Below are positions 16,482-24,355 of a DNA stretch of 64,000 bases, in pieces. The stretch covers positions 124,001 to 188,000 of the forward strand of contig NZ_CP034449.1 of the NCBI RefSeq assembly GCF_003952425.1, in the 5' to 3' direction. The position numbers and the translations under genes were made by a program. The notes beneath the pieces were generated by a model, which was not told the origin of the DNA, ran no database searches, and worked only from the letters and a program-made list of their open reading frames with translations. Source of the DNA: Mesorhizobium sp. M2A.F.Ca.ET.046.03.2.1. Lineage in GTDB: Bacteria; Pseudomonadota; Alphaproteobacteria; Rhizobiales; Rhizobiaceae. How positions within the stretch are numbered: the first letter of the stretch is position 1; every line of letters begins with the position of its first letter.

Positions 16482-17186
16482 CTAGATATCGAACTCGCCC
16501 TGCCCCTCGTCCATAGCGCTGACCGTCTCCGCCGCGAGCGCCCGGGTGATCGGCGTCTTGCGCTCAAGCGCGGCGCGGTCGAGGCGCTCGACGACACGCA
16601 TGGCGGTGCCGAGCGAACGCTCGATGCGGCGCACCAGATATTGCACCACATGCGGCTCGACCTCGACCTGGCGGTCGGCGAACAGCTTTGTGATGACGCC
16701 GGCAAGCAGCAGATCGTCGGGCTCGTGGATCTCGATCGTCGCCGCCGCTTTCAGCCGCGAGACGAGGTCGGGGAGCGTGACGCGCCAGGCCGAGGGGAAA
16801 CGCCGCGCCGTAAGCAGCAGCGTCGAGCCCGCGCCGCGCACTTCGTTGATCAGGTGAAACAGGCCCTGCTCATCGATCGCCGTCTTGTCGACGTCGTCGA
16901 TGAGCGCCGGCCTCATGCCCAGGCCGGCGATGTGCTCGCCGATCCGGCCCGGCTCGATGGCGACGGCATGCGCCCGCTCCTGCCATATCCGGGCGAGATG
17001 CGTCTTGCCCGAGCCGGGCGGCCCGGCCAGCACGACCACCGGCGACGGCCAGTCCGGCCAGCGGTCGATCAGCGATGCGGCTTGCGCGTTGGTGCCCGAC
17101 ACGACGAGCTCGTCGCGCGAATAGCCGGTGCCGTGGCCGAGATCGAGCGGCAGCTGACGCGGCGTATCTGCTGGCTGAGCAGCCAT
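16482..17186 (-). CDS. hdaA: DnaA-related regulatory inactivator HdaA
   Basis: This 234-residue DnaA-related AAA+ protein lacks the DNA-binding domain IV. The N-terminus contains QLPLDL (residues 11-16), the clamp-binding hexapeptide with which Hda/HdaA attaches to the DnaN sliding clamp. Walker A is GPPGSGKTHL (55-64) and Walker B is ALIDDVDK (94-101). In alphaproteobacteria HdaA stimulates ATP hydrolysis on DnaA after initiation and so limits re-replication. I chose the ATG at 17186 because it is separated by one base from the stop of the upstream permease gene (TGACATG) and begins just before the clamp motif. Translational coupling is likely. Confidence 0.92.
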   Translation of the reverse strand: MAAQPADTPRQLPLDLGHGTGYSRDELVVSGTNAQAASLIDRWPDWPSPVVVLAGPPGSGKTHLARIWQERAHAVAIEPGRIGEHIAGLGMRPALIDDVDKTAIDEQGLFHLINEVRGAGSTLLLTARRFPSAWRVTLPDLVSRLKAAATIEIHEPDDLLLAGVITKLFADRQVEVEPHVVQYLVRRIERSLGTAMRVVERLDRAALERKTPITRALAAETVSAMDEGQGEFDI

Positions 17187-17187
17187 G

Positions 17188-18450
17188 TCAGCCCCGCTTC
17201 GAACGGTGGCCGCCGCCGCGATCGGCCGGCAATGGCGGCACGGGCCCTGTGGCGTGACCCTTGTAGAGCGGCGATTCGAGATAGCGGGCGATGGCGAAGC
17301 GCACCAGCACGGCAATCGCCGCCGAGGCCGGCACGGCAATCAACAGGCCGACGAAGCCGAACAGCGCGCCGAAGGCAAACAGCGCGAACATCAGCCACAC
17401 CGGATGCAGGCCGACGCTCTTTCCGACCAGTCGGGGCTGCAGGATGTTGCCCTCGATGAACTGGCCGACGAAGAACACGCAGGCAACCAGCACCACCATG
17501 GTCCAGTCCGGCCAGAACTGGACGAAGGCGACGCCGATGGCCAGCACCAGCCCGGTCAGCGAGCCGACATAGGGGATGAAGGAGATCACCCCGGCGAAGA
17601 AGCCGATGAGGATGGCGAAGTTCAATCCGGTCAGCGTCAGCCCGGTGGCATACATGGCGCCGAGCACAAGGCATAGCGTGCCCTGCCCGCGCACGAAGCC
17701 GGCCGTGGCGGTGTTGATGTCGCGGGCAAGCGCGCGCACCGTCTCGACATGGTCGCGCGGCACCCAGCCGTCGACCTCGGCCACCATGCGGTCCCAGTCG
17801 AGCAGCATGTAGAAGGCCACGACCGGGGTGACGACGAACAGGCTGACCACCGAGACCAGCGCCACGCCGGAGCTCCAGATCGAGGTGAAGACGGTGGTGA
17901 GCAGGCTGAAACCGGAGGTCAACAGCGAGTTCAGCCCGTCGCGCAGGCCGGCGGCGTTGACGCCAAAACGCTGCTCCAGCCATTTCGGGTCGAAGCTGGT
18001 GAGCAGCGACTGCAGGCGCGTGAGATATTCCGGCAGCTTGCGGGCGAAATCGGCCATCTGGGTGGCCAGCACCGGCACCAGGATGACGAAGGCCAGCACC
18101 ACGACGACGATGAAGGCGATCAGGATGACCACCGTCGCCATAAGGCGCGAGAGGCCGAGCCGCTGCAGCCAGTCGGCAACCGGATCGAGGAAATAGGCGA
18201 GCACCATGCCGGCGACGAAAGGCAGGAGGATGCCCGAGAAGACATAGAGGAACAGCGCCAGCAGAACCGCCGTCGCGAGCCAGAATAAGACCTGGCGACG
18301 AAGCGCGCCGGAGCTATCGTCCGCGGCGATCACGGCGCCATCGTGGTCAGGCGTCCGTGCCGGAGCCGCCCGATCTGCCGATGCCCGACTTGGTGTTGCC
18401 CGACTTAGTGACGTCGTTCTGGGAGTTGCTCGTTCGGGAGCCTTCGCCAT
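17188..18450 (-). CDS. AI-2E family transporter (PerM-like)
   Basis: This 420-residue inner-membrane protein has eight or so hydrophobic segments in the AI-2E/PerM pattern. An N-terminal pair (LFWLATAVLLALFLYVFSGI) is followed by a long cytosolic/periplasmic loop, then FVVTPVVAFYMLLDWDRM, GAMYATGLTLTGLNFAILIG and GKSVGLHPVWLMFALFAFG. Some members export autoinducer-2 or act as sodium-proton antiporters; the role here is unknown. The first about 50 residues are polar and overlap the 3' end of the CDP-alcohol transferase gene by 104 bases. A GTG at 18333 would remove the overlap, so the start is uncertain. The gene is coupled to hdaA. Confidence 0.87.
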   Translation of the reverse strand: MAKAPERATPRTTSLSRATPSRASADRAAPARTPDHDGAVIAADDSSGALRRQVLFWLATAVLLALFLYVFSGILLPFVAGMVLAYFLDPVADWLQRLGLSRLMATVVILIAFIVVVVLAFVILVPVLATQMADFARKLPEYLTRLQSLLTSFDPKWLEQRFGVNAAGLRDGLNSLLTSGFSLLTTVFTSIWSSGVALVSVVSLFVVTPVVAFYMLLDWDRMVAEVDGWVPRDHVETVRALARDINTATAGFVRGQGTLCLVLGAMYATGLTLTGLNFAILIGFFAGVISFIPYVGSLTGLVLAIGVAFVQFWPDWTMVVLVACVFFVGQFIEGNILQPRLVGKSVGLHPVWLMFALFAFGALFGFVGLLIAVPASAAIAVLVRFAIARYLESPLYKGHATGPVPPLPADRGGGHRSKRG

Positions 18451-18979
18451 AGCCGCTCATATGCCTTAGCCAAGCCACGAGATAGGCCGCGGCCGAAGCC
18501 ACGGTCAAGACCCCGGTCAGCAATATGAGCGCGGTCCGCAGTGGGCCGAGTTGCACGGCAAAGGCCAGCTCGCCCAGCACCAGCGCCGCCAGCACGATCT
18601 GGGCGGCGGTGTTGGCCTTCGAAACGAAGAGCGGCTTCACCTCGACCGGATTGCTCATCACGCTGGACAGGAGCACGGCGCAGACGATGAGCCCGTCACG
18701 CGAAACCATCATGACCACCAGCCAGAGCGGCAGTTCGCCGGCGAAGCCCATGACGACGAAGACCGAGACAAGCAGGAGCTTGTCGGCGATCGGATCGAGA
18801 TAGGCGCCCAGGCGGGACGACTGGTTCCAGCGGCGCGCGATGAAGCCGTCGACGCCGTCGGAGATGCCGGCGACGAGAAAGCCGGCGAAAGCCCAGCCCC
18901 AAAGCGACTGCAGCATGGCCAGCACCACGGCGGGCACGAGCAGCAGCCGCATGATCGTGATCATGTTGGGAAGGGTCAC
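18347..18979 (-). CDS. CDP-alcohol phosphatidyltransferase family protein
   Basis: This 210-residue membrane protein carries the CDP-alcohol phosphotransferase signature D-G-x2-A-R-x8-G-x3-D-x3-D, visible as DGVDGFIARRWNQSSRLGAY followed by LDPIADKLLL. Such enzymes make phospholipids such as phosphatidylglycerophosphate or cardiolipin from CDP-diacylglycerol. A second member, the more typical pgsA, is at 59055-59651. I chose the GTG at 18979 (VTLPNMITIMRLLLVP) since family members start with xxPNxIT; ATG 18964 is the alternative. The tail after the last helix is Ser/Gly/Asn-rich and overlaps the permease gene. It heads the CDP-transferase, permease, hdaA operon. Confidence 0.87.
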   Translation of the reverse strand: MTLPNMITIMRLLLVPAVVLAMLQSLWGWAFAGFLVAGISDGVDGFIARRWNQSSRLGAYLDPIADKLLLVSVFVVMGFAGELPLWLVVMMVSRDGLIVCAVLLSSVMSNPVEVKPLFVSKANTAAQIVLAALVLGELAFAVQLGPLRTALILLTGVLTVASAAAYLVAWLRHMSGYGEGSRTSNSQNDVTKSGNTKSGIGRSGGSGTDA

Positions 18980-19057
18980 GTGATGTCCCGTCGTGTCTTT
19001 TGTTGGGAAAAAGATGAGGGAGATGGGAGATTGGCGCAAGTGAGGAACTGCCGATCT

Positions 19058-19115
19058 TCCCCTCGTGGGGAGATGGCCGGCAGGCCAGAGGGGGCGCGAA
19101 GGAACGCCGACTTTT
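19058..19115. repeat. Left half of a family B palindromic repeat
   Basis: The sequence contains CTTCCCCTCGTGGGGAGATG then GCCGGCAGGCCAGAGGGGGC and GCGAAGGAACG. It matches the left part of the complete family B element at 38049-38236. The right half is missing here; a matching right-end fragment lies about 750 bases downstream at 19866-19893, after the Imm52 gene. Confidence 0.8.
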
Positions 19116-19168
19116 GGACCAACAGACCTGCAGGGAAGCTGATAGGCTGCATGCCACGGGAGGCGCAC

Positions 19169-19828
19169 ATGGCGGTCAACATCAACGTTTACTGGGGTCC
19201 AAGGAAACGGACAGCCAAGGATTCGATCCCACAACTTCAAGCGCATTTCCGAGCATTGGCTATTGCCGACGAAAGACTCGCTAGCTGGGCTCCGCTGGGA
19301 AGGTCTCTTAAAAAGGCGATGGCGTCCGAACCTATCGACACATCGGCAGCCAGTAACCTGCAGCACCTGCTGGAGAAAGGCCAGAACAAGACGGACATCG
19401 CCCCGCGCCAACCCATTCCGGAATTGGGTTACCGCGTCTCCCTCTGGAACCAGCGCCGGGGAAACGTGGAAGCGTCAACGTCGATCCATTGCGGGGCGTA
19501 TTCCGAGTATCTGTCACGAGACAGTCAGAACAATGCTTGTCTGGAGCTTAACTGCATGGCAGGGGCCGAGCCTTTTGGGGCGGAAGTCCTGCTCGCCCTA
19601 TTCCATAGATTCGTCGAAATCTGGAAACCCGACTGGGGTTCGATTTGGCGCGATGTCCAGGAAGGACATCCGGCCAGCAGCCGCGAGCATCCAACGCGCG
19701 TTCAATATGCGTTTTACCAACAGCAGGGCTTGGCATCGCAAGGACGAACCGTGGGAAAGGAGGTTGGTGTTCCCCAGGGGCGTATGTGGGTGGATGAAAC
19801 GGCAGCACCCATTCTAGAGGAAGTTTGA
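19169..19828 (+). CDS. Immunity protein 52 (Imm52) family, orphan
   Basis: This 219-residue protein fits the Imm52 family of polymorphic-toxin immunity proteins. It opens NINVYWGPRKRTAKDSIPQL, has a Trp-bearing second helix (DERLASWAPLGRS), and continues with LLEKGQNKTDIAPRQPIPEL then GYRVSLWNQR and STSIHCGAYSE. The C-terminal half contains ALFHRFVEIWKPDWGSIWRD. Immunity proteins bind and neutralise a cognate contact-delivered toxin in the cytoplasm. No toxin, VgrG, Hcp or two-partner secretion gene is nearby. The ATG at 19169 has GGGAGG five bases upstream. GC content is lower than that of its neighbours, and the gene interrupts the rhizobial order CDP-transferase operon to purM, pointing to horizontal gain. 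Confidence 0.82.
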   Translation: MAVNINVYWGPRKRTAKDSIPQLQAHFRALAIADERLASWAPLGRSLKKAMASEPIDTSAASNLQHLLEKGQNKTDIAPRQPIPELGYRVSLWNQRRGNVEASTSIHCGAYSEYLSRDSQNNACLELNCMAGAEPFGAEVLLALFHRFVEIWKPDWGSIWRDVQEGHPASSREHPTRVQYAFYQQQGLASQGRTVGKEVGVPQGRMWVDETAAPILEEV

Positions 19829-19865
19829 CTGCCATAATCGCAGAGTTGGCGGACACGCCTTTGAC

Positions 19866-19893
19866 CTACCGGACATCTCCCCGGGAGATTGGC
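19866..19893. repeat. Right-end fragment of a family B palindromic repeat
   Basis: The bases CCGGACATCTCCCCGGGAGA followed by TTGGC match the right terminus of family B elements, whose full form ends GCATCTCCCCCACAAGGGGG then GAGATTGGC. The inner loop is collapsed. Together with the left half at 19058-19115 it brackets the Imm52 gene. Confidence 0.55.
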
Positions 19894-19999
19894 ACTGGTC
19901 TCGGCTTTCGCCAATCAACCCCGCACTTTCCTCGGAAACAACATCACTCACCTGCGCGTCATCCTTGCTCCCCGAAACCATTCATGCGAAGAGCCCGCA

Positions 20000-21103
20000 A
20001 TGACAAACAGGGACGAGCCGACGATGAGCAAGGGCGATCCGGCCAAGCGCAAGAACGGGCTCACCTATGCCGAGGCGGGCGTCGATATCGATGCTGGCAA
20101 TCTGATGGTCGAGAAGATCAAGCCGCTGGTGCGCGCGACGCGCCGGCCGGGCGCGGATGGCGAGATCGGCGGCTTCGGCGGCCTGTTCGACCTCAAGGCC
20201 GCAGGCTTCACCGATCCGGTGCTGGTCGCGGCCAATGACGGCGTCGGCACCAAGCTCAAGATCGCCATCGATGCCGGCAAGCATGACACGATCGGCATCG
20301 ACCTCGTCGCCATGTGCGTCAACGACATCGTCGTGCAGGGCGCCGAGCCGCTGTTCTTCCTCGACTATTTCGCCACCGGCAAGCTCGATCCGGACCAGGG
20401 CGCCGCGATCGTCGGCGGCATCGCCGAGGGCTGCCAGCAAGCCGGCTGCGCGCTGATCGGCGGCGAAACGGCCGAAATGCCCGGCATGTATCACGACAAG
20501 GACTACGACCTTGCCGGTTTCGCGGTCGGCGCGGCCGAGCGCGGCCAGTTGCTTCCCACAGACGACATCGTCGAAGGCGACGTGCTGCTTGGCCTTTCCT
20601 CCTCCGGCCTGCACTCCAACGGTTTTTCGCTGGTGCGCCGCATCGTGGCGGCGAGCGGTCTTGCCTGGAGCGATCCGGCGCCGTTCAACGAAGAGCTCAG
20701 CCTCGCCGAGGCGCTGCTCGAGCCGACGCGCATCTATGTGAAGTCGATCCTGAAGGCTATCCGCAACACGCATGGCATCAAGGCGCTGGCCCACATCACC
20801 GGCGGCGGTTTCCCGGAAAACATCCCGCGCGTGCTGCCCAAGGATTTTTCGGCCGAGCTCGACCTCGAGGCGATCGACGCGCCGCCGGTGTTCTCGTGGC
20901 TGGCAAAGACCGGCGGCGTCGCGCCGGAAGAAATGATGCGCACCTTCAATTGCGGCATCGGCATGATCCTCGCCGTCGCCTCCGGCCAGGCGGCGCAGGT
21001 GGCGGCGGTGCTGCAGGAAGCCGGCGAGACGGTGACGCCGATCGGCCGGATCGTGCCGCGCCGCGACGCCGGCGTCATCTACAGGGGCTCGATCGGCCTA
21101 TGA
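20000..21103 (+). CDS. purM: Phosphoribosylformylglycinamidine cyclo-ligase (PurM)
   Basis: This 367-residue enzyme performs the fifth step of purine synthesis, ATP-dependent closure of FGAM to AIR. The family signatures are [67 protein letters not shown] and [11 protein letters not shown]. Length and order are standard. An ATG at 20024 is an alternative start that removes eight residues. The TGA overlaps the purN ATG (ATGA at 21100-21103), so the two are translationally coupled. There is no other pur gene in the window. Confidence 0.96.
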   Translation: MTNRDEPTMSKGDPAKRKNGLTYAEAGVDIDAGNLMVEKIKPLVRATRRPGADGEIGGFGGLFDLKAAGFTDPVLVAANDGVGTKLKIAIDAGKHDTIGIDLVAMCVNDIVVQGAEPLFFLDYFATGKLDPDQGAAIVGGIAEGCQQAGCALIGGETAEMPGMYHDKDYDLAGFAVGAAERGQLLPTDDIVEGDVLLGLSSSGLHSNGFSLVRRIVAASGLAWSDPAPFNEELSLAEALLEPTRIYVKSILKAIRNTHGIKALAHITGGGFPENIPRVLPKDFSAELDLEAIDAPPVFSWLAKTGGVAPEEMMRTFNCGIGMILAVASGQAAQVAAVLQEAGETVTPIGRIVPRRDAGVIYRGSIGL

Positions 21104-21807
21104 GCAGGAAACGCACGGTCGTCCTGATCTCAGGGCGCGGCTCCAACATGACGGCGCTGATCGCGGCCGCCGCCGATCCAAGCTATCCGGCCGAGATCGT
21201 CGGCGTGATCTCCGACCGCGCGAACGCCGCCGGCCTCGGCATCGCCCAGTCGCGCGGCATCGCCACCAAGGTGATCCAGCGCGCCGACCATGCGAGCAAG
21301 GATGCCTATGACGCCGCGCTCGACGCCGCGCTCACCGGCTTCGGCGCCGAGATCGTGGCGCTTGCCGGCTATATGCGCATCCTCGGCCGCGGCCTCGTCG
21401 AGAAATGGCAGGGGCGCATGGTCAACGTCCACCCTGCTTTGCTGCCCGCCTTCAAGGGGCTGGACACGCACGCGCGGGCGATCCGCGCGGGCGTGCGCAT
21501 CCATGGCTGCTCGGTGCATTTCGTCACGCCGGAGATGGATGACGGCCCGATCATCGCGCAGGCCGCCGTGCCGGTGATGGTCGGCGACAATGAGGACACG
21601 CTTGCCGCGCGCGTGCTGAAGGCCGAGCATCGGCTCTATCCGCTGGCGCTAGGCCTCGTCGCCGAGGGCAAGGCGAGCATGGAAAAGGGCCACACCGTGC
21701 TTGCCCATTTCGCCGACGATGCAGAGAACGCAAGCTCGGTCGTGATGGCGCCGGACCCGCTGCGCGAGGAGACCGACCTCGAGCATCTGGCGCGGATCAC
21801 GCCGTAG
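21100..21807 (+). CDS. purN: Phosphoribosylglycinamide formyltransferase (PurN)
   Basis: This 235-residue enzyme transfers a formyl group from 10-formyltetrahydrofolate to GAR, the third step of purine synthesis. It shows [15 protein letters not shown] at the start. The catalytic region is [20 protein letters not shown] with its conserved Asn-x-His, followed by [20 protein letters not shown], the catalytic Asp motif. It is coupled to purM by a 4-base overlap. The C-terminal tail of about 30 residues ([20 protein letters not shown] and on) is longer than in the E. coli enzyme and is common in rhizobia. Confidence 0.96.
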   Translation: MSRKRTVVLISGRGSNMTALIAAAADPSYPAEIVGVISDRANAAGLGIAQSRGIATKVIQRADHASKDAYDAALDAALTGFGAEIVALAGYMRILGRGLVEKWQGRMVNVHPALLPAFKGLDTHARAIRAGVRIHGCSVHFVTPEMDDGPIIAQAAVPVMVGDNEDTLAARVLKAEHRLYPLALGLVAEGKASMEKGHTVLAHFADDAENASSVVMAPDPLREETDLEHLARITP

Positions 21808-21829
21808 GGCCCTGGCCGGGAATTGCAGC

Positions 21830-21997
21830 ATGGCGCTTACCCCTGAACTGCGGAGCCAACCCCTGGGTCAAACCGAAACGGACCGGCTGCGTAAGGCTTG
21901 GATCGACAGATTAGGCAGCGGCCCGTTTGCCCCCTTCTACATCGACGAGATCAAGCAGAAGGCCCGCGCCCGACTGGACAAGCAATCGTGGTCCTGA
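21830..21997 (+). CDS. Small hypothetical protein (55 aa) between purN and sixA
   Basis: This 55-codon frame begins 22 bases after the purN stop and ends three bases before the ATG of the histidine-phosphatase gene, a spacing that suggests a genuine cistron. It is soluble and charged, with a helix ETDRLRKAWIDRLGSGPFAP and another IDEIKQKARARLDKQSW. Only a weak GGGA lies upstream. No family was recognised. Confidence 0.5.
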   Translation: MALTPELRSQPLGQTETDRLRKAWIDRLGSGPFAPFYIDEIKQKARARLDKQSWS

Positions 21998-22000
21998 ACA

Positions 22001-22516
22001 ATGCCCGCGAGACAATTGCTTATCTTACGCCACGCCAAGTCGAGCTGGGATGACCCCAAGCTTGCCGATTTCGACCGGCCGCTCGCCCCGCGCGGGCAAA
22101 AGACCGCGCCGCTGATCGGGCGCGAGCTTTCGCGGCGTGGCTGGCTGCCGGATCTGGCTCTGGTCTCGCCGGCGCTGCGCGCCCGCGATACTTGGCGGTT
22201 GGTCGCCCAGGAGCTGCCGAAGCATGTGTCCGCGGATTTCGCGGAAGAGCTCTACGAGGCGGAGGCCGGCGCTATCCTGGCGCACGTGCGGCAGGTCAAG
22301 GCGACCAACCTGCTCGTGATCGGCCACAACCCCGGCCTCCAGCAGTTTGTGTTGCGGCTGGCCGGCGCCGGGTCGGATGAGAGCGTTTTCAAGAAGATCG
22401 AAGCGAAGTTTCCGACGGCGGCGCTCGCGCGGTTTACAGTAAAGGGCAACTGGGCGAATCTGGATTTCGGCGGCGCTCGGCTGACGCATCTCGTCAGGCC
22501 GAGGGATTTGGAGTAG
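22001..22516 (+). CDS. SixA-like histidine phosphatase
   Basis: This 171-residue protein is of the SixA branch of the histidine phosphatase superfamily. The phosphate-binding RHG-type motif is ILRHAKSSW with catalytic His near residue 11. The second half contains the expected VIGHNPGLQQFVLRLAG, whose His completes the pocket. SixA in E. coli removes phosphate from phosphohistidine on PTS or phosphorelay proteins; the target here is unknown. It is preceded closely by the small 55-residue frame and ends at a bidirectional terminator shared with the DUF680 cluster. Confidence 0.88.
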   Translation: MPARQLLILRHAKSSWDDPKLADFDRPLAPRGQKTAPLIGRELSRRGWLPDLALVSPALRARDTWRLVAQELPKHVSADFAEELYEAEAGAILAHVRQVKATNLLVIGHNPGLQQFVLRLAGAGSDESVFKKIEAKFPTAALARFTVKGNWANLDFGGARLTHLVRPRDLE

Positions 22517-22547
22517 ACCCCGAAGCTGCCAATCTCCCGCCGCAAAC

Positions 22548-22576
22548 AAAGGCGGCGGAGCAAGCCCGCCGCCTTT
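22548..22576. terminator. Bidirectional intrinsic terminator
   Basis: AAAGGCGGCGGAGCAAGCCC followed by GCCGCCTTT forms a strong GC stem with A-run and T-run on the two sides. It lies between the convergent sixA-like gene (plus) and the first DUF680 gene (minus) and can serve both. Confidence 0.8.
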
Positions 22577-22599
22577 GGCAAAGCCTGAGACGTTAAACC

Positions 22600-22842
22600 T
22601 CAATTGCCCCAGATGCCCTGGCCCGGATCATGCCAGGCCTGCGACGGCGCCGATCCGGTGGTCATCGAGGTGTCGACATTGGTAGGCTTGGCGGGCTCGT
22701 GCTTGCGTACCGAGGCGGTGAGCCCGCGATCGACGCCGGCGGTCGGCTGGTTGACGTTGTCCGCGCCGTAATGATCGCTGCCGGCGAAGGCAGAACCCAT
22801 GGCGAGAAGTATGGCTGCGGTGGTAAGGACGATCCTGGTCAT
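22600..22842 (-). CDS. DUF680 secreted small protein, copy 1
   Basis: This 80-residue precursor has a cleavable signal peptide (MTRIVLTTAAILLAMGSAFA, cleavage after AFA). The mature start is GSDHYGADNVNQP, the DUF680 hallmark, and the C-terminus ends GQGIWGN. A GAAAGGAAC ribosome-binding site precedes the ATG. DUF680 is a Mesorhizobium-enriched family of periplasmic or secreted peptides of unknown function. It is the last of four consecutive members on this strand and ends at a shared terminator. Confidence 0.9.
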   Translation of the reverse strand: MTRIVLTTAAILLAMGSAFAGSDHYGADNVNQPTAGVDRGLTASVRKHEPAKPTNVDTSMTTGSAPSQAWHDPGQGIWGN

Positions 22843-22896
22843 TGCAAAAGTTCCTTTCGTTAAAAATGTGGAGGTCTTTGGGGGATCGAAGCGGCG

Positions 22897-23142
22897 TCAG
22901 CGGCCCCACAGGCCGTCGTCGTTGTGCCGGGCAATGATGTCGACGACGGTCCGGCTGGTTGCGGCCGTCACCGGAGCCTGGTGATCCGCCGTGCCGCGCT
23001 CACGGATCGAGCTGGTCATCATGTGATCGGCGCTGGCGGCCGGCTGCTTGGCGCCGTCGGCGCCGTAATGGTCGCTGCCGGCAGAGGCGCTGCCCATGGC
23101 AGCGGCGAGCATGGCAGCCGCGACGAATGCGGTCCTGTTCAT
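22897..23142 (-). CDS. DUF680 secreted small protein, copy 2
   Basis: This is an 81-residue precursor with signal peptide MNRTAFVAAAMLAAAMGSAS cleaved after ASA. The mature N-terminus is GSDHYGADGAKQP and the C-terminus ends DGLWGR. It shares ends with copies 1 and 4 but differs throughout the middle (DHMMTSSIRERGTADHQAPV), so the duplication is old. It lies 54 bases upstream of copy 1. Function unknown; the conserved GSDHYG and GxWGR ends suggest both termini matter. Confidence 0.9.
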   Translation of the reverse strand: MNRTAFVAAAMLAAAMGSASAGSDHYGADGAKQPAASADHMMTSSIRERGTADHQAPVTAATSRTVVDIIARHNDDGLWGR

Positions 23143-23322
23143 CTCAATGTTCCTTGTCCTGTCGTTTCATCGGCGGCGCCTTGGGAGGATGGCCCGCTGC
23201 CGACAAGACCCGGAACAGTCCGGATTTATTCCCGATCAAGATTTCGGCTTCCGCGACGGGGATCGCGCAAATTGCCTGGTCGACGCACGGAAAAGCCCGG
23301 GCCAACGGATAGCCGGCTCCAC

Positions 23323-23355
23323 AAAAACAGAGCGGCGGGACAAGCCCGCCGCTTT
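23323..23355 (-). terminator. Intrinsic terminator after DUF680 copy 3
   Basis: On the minus strand AGCGGCGGGCTTGTCCCGCC followed by GCTCTGTTTTTG forms a 9-bp GC stem with a short loop and a U-run. It lies 25 bases beyond the stop of DUF680 copy 3 and separates copies 3-4 from copies 1-2 as transcription units. Confidence 0.8.
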
Positions 23356-23379
23356 GAGGTCTGTCGAGGACAGATCCGT

Positions 23380-23586
23380 TTAATGGCTGCCGAACAGGTC
23401 GTGGTTGGCGCCCGTGACGATCGGCTTCTGGGCATCCGCGTCCGACTTCTTGACCGAAGCGGTGAACGAGGTGTCGACCGAAGCGGCCGGCTGGTTGGCG
23501 TTGGCCGAACCATAGTTGTCCGAGCCGGCGAAAGCGGCGCCGGTGGCAACGAGAAGGGCGGCAGCGGTAAGAGCGATCTTGGTCAT
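23380..23586 (-). CDS. DUF680 secreted small protein, copy 3
   Basis: This 68-residue precursor has signal peptide MTKIALTAAALLVATGAAFA and mature start GSDNYGSANANQP. The end, GANHDLFGSH, departs from the WGR end of the other copies. It is the shortest of the four. A short ribosome-binding site GGAG lies upstream of the ATG. Its own terminator at 23323-23355 implies independent expression or a unit with copy 4. Function unknown. Confidence 0.88.
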   Translation of the reverse strand: MTKIALTAAALLVATGAAFAGSDNYGSANANQPAASVDTSFTASVKKSDADAQKPIVTGANHDLFGSH

Positions 23587-23641
23587 TTGAGTTACTCCAG
23601 ATTTAAGAATTGAGGTTGGGATTGATGGGGACGGGAGCCGC

Positions 23642-23872
23642 TTAGCGGCCCCAGATGCCCTGGCCGGATTCCGGCTGGTTCTGATCAGGCGTGATGTGGA
23701 GGTCGCGCTGCTCGAACTTGCGGATCGAACCCGTGATGGTGTTGTCGACCTTGCCCGCAGGAGCGGTCACGGCCGGCTGATTGACGTTGTCGGAACCGTA
23801 ATGGTCGCTGCCGGCAAAAGCGCCGCTCGTGGCGATGAGGAGGGCAGCAGCGGCAAAAGCAATCTTGTTCAT
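23642..23872 (-). CDS. DUF680 secreted small protein, copy 4
   Basis: This 76-residue precursor starts MNKIAFAAAALLIATSGAFA (signal peptide). The mature start is GSDHYGSDNVNQPA, the middle contains VDNTITGSIRKFEQRDLHIT and the end is GQGIWGR. I chose the ATG at 23872, which has GGAG upstream; an in-frame ATG at 23893 would put a polar stretch before the signal peptide. It is the most upstream of the four paralogues, 55 bases before copy 3. Confidence 0.88.
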   Translation of the reverse strand: MNKIAFAAAALLIATSGAFAGSDHYGSDNVNQPAVTAPAGKVDNTITGSIRKFEQRDLHITPDQNQPESGQGIWGR

Positions 23873-23995
23873 TTCAGGTACTCCAGATCTCAAAAGTCGT
23901 GTCCGTCTAGTGGCGTGCCGTGATGGAAATTCGCGTCGCTCGGACCACCCCGAAATGGGTCGGCCCCGTTGCCATTTCCAATCACGTAAAGTTGT

Positions 23996-24014
23996 GAACC
24001 GAACCGTTCGGTTC
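23996..24014. promoter_or_regulatory. Perfect inverted repeat, operator candidate 1
   Basis: GAACCGAAC-C-GTTCGGTTC is a perfect 9+1+9 palindrome. The same 17-base core with the opposite central base recurs at 24156-24172. The symmetry and length suit a TetR- or MarR-type dimer. It lies upstream of DUF680 copy 4 and of the response-regulator gene, so either could be the target. Confidence 0.5.
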
Positions 24015-24155
24015 GATCTTGAAATTGCATGGAAGGCTAAGCGGCCAGACTCTTATCGTTTGTATCAATAGGTTACGGCGATCACCCGTCGAGATGCCAA
24101 TCTGACGGGACCTGCCAGCGTTCACCATGGCTACACGAACCGTCAACATTAATTG

Positions 24156-24172
24156 AACCGAACGGTTCGGTT
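24156..24172. promoter_or_regulatory. Perfect inverted repeat, operator candidate 2
   Basis: AACCGAAC-G-GTTCGGTT repeats the core of the palindrome at 23996-24014, 159 bases away centre to centre. No regulator gene of TetR or MarR type is in the immediate neighbourhood. The 140 bases between the two sites contain no convincing gene. Confidence 0.5.
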
Positions 24173-24355
24173 TTATCACTTGCACGACCGGGCAAGCGGC
24201 CCCGCAGGCATCATGACCGGGATGGCGGCCGCCGGGAAACCGCGTTTGCCTTGCGGGCGGATCGATACTATCGGTTGCCTCAGGGAACCAATTCGGACGC
24301 CGCCCGCCACCCTCGGCGAAGGTCGGCGCCGTTGGGAGGAAACAGCGAACGAACG

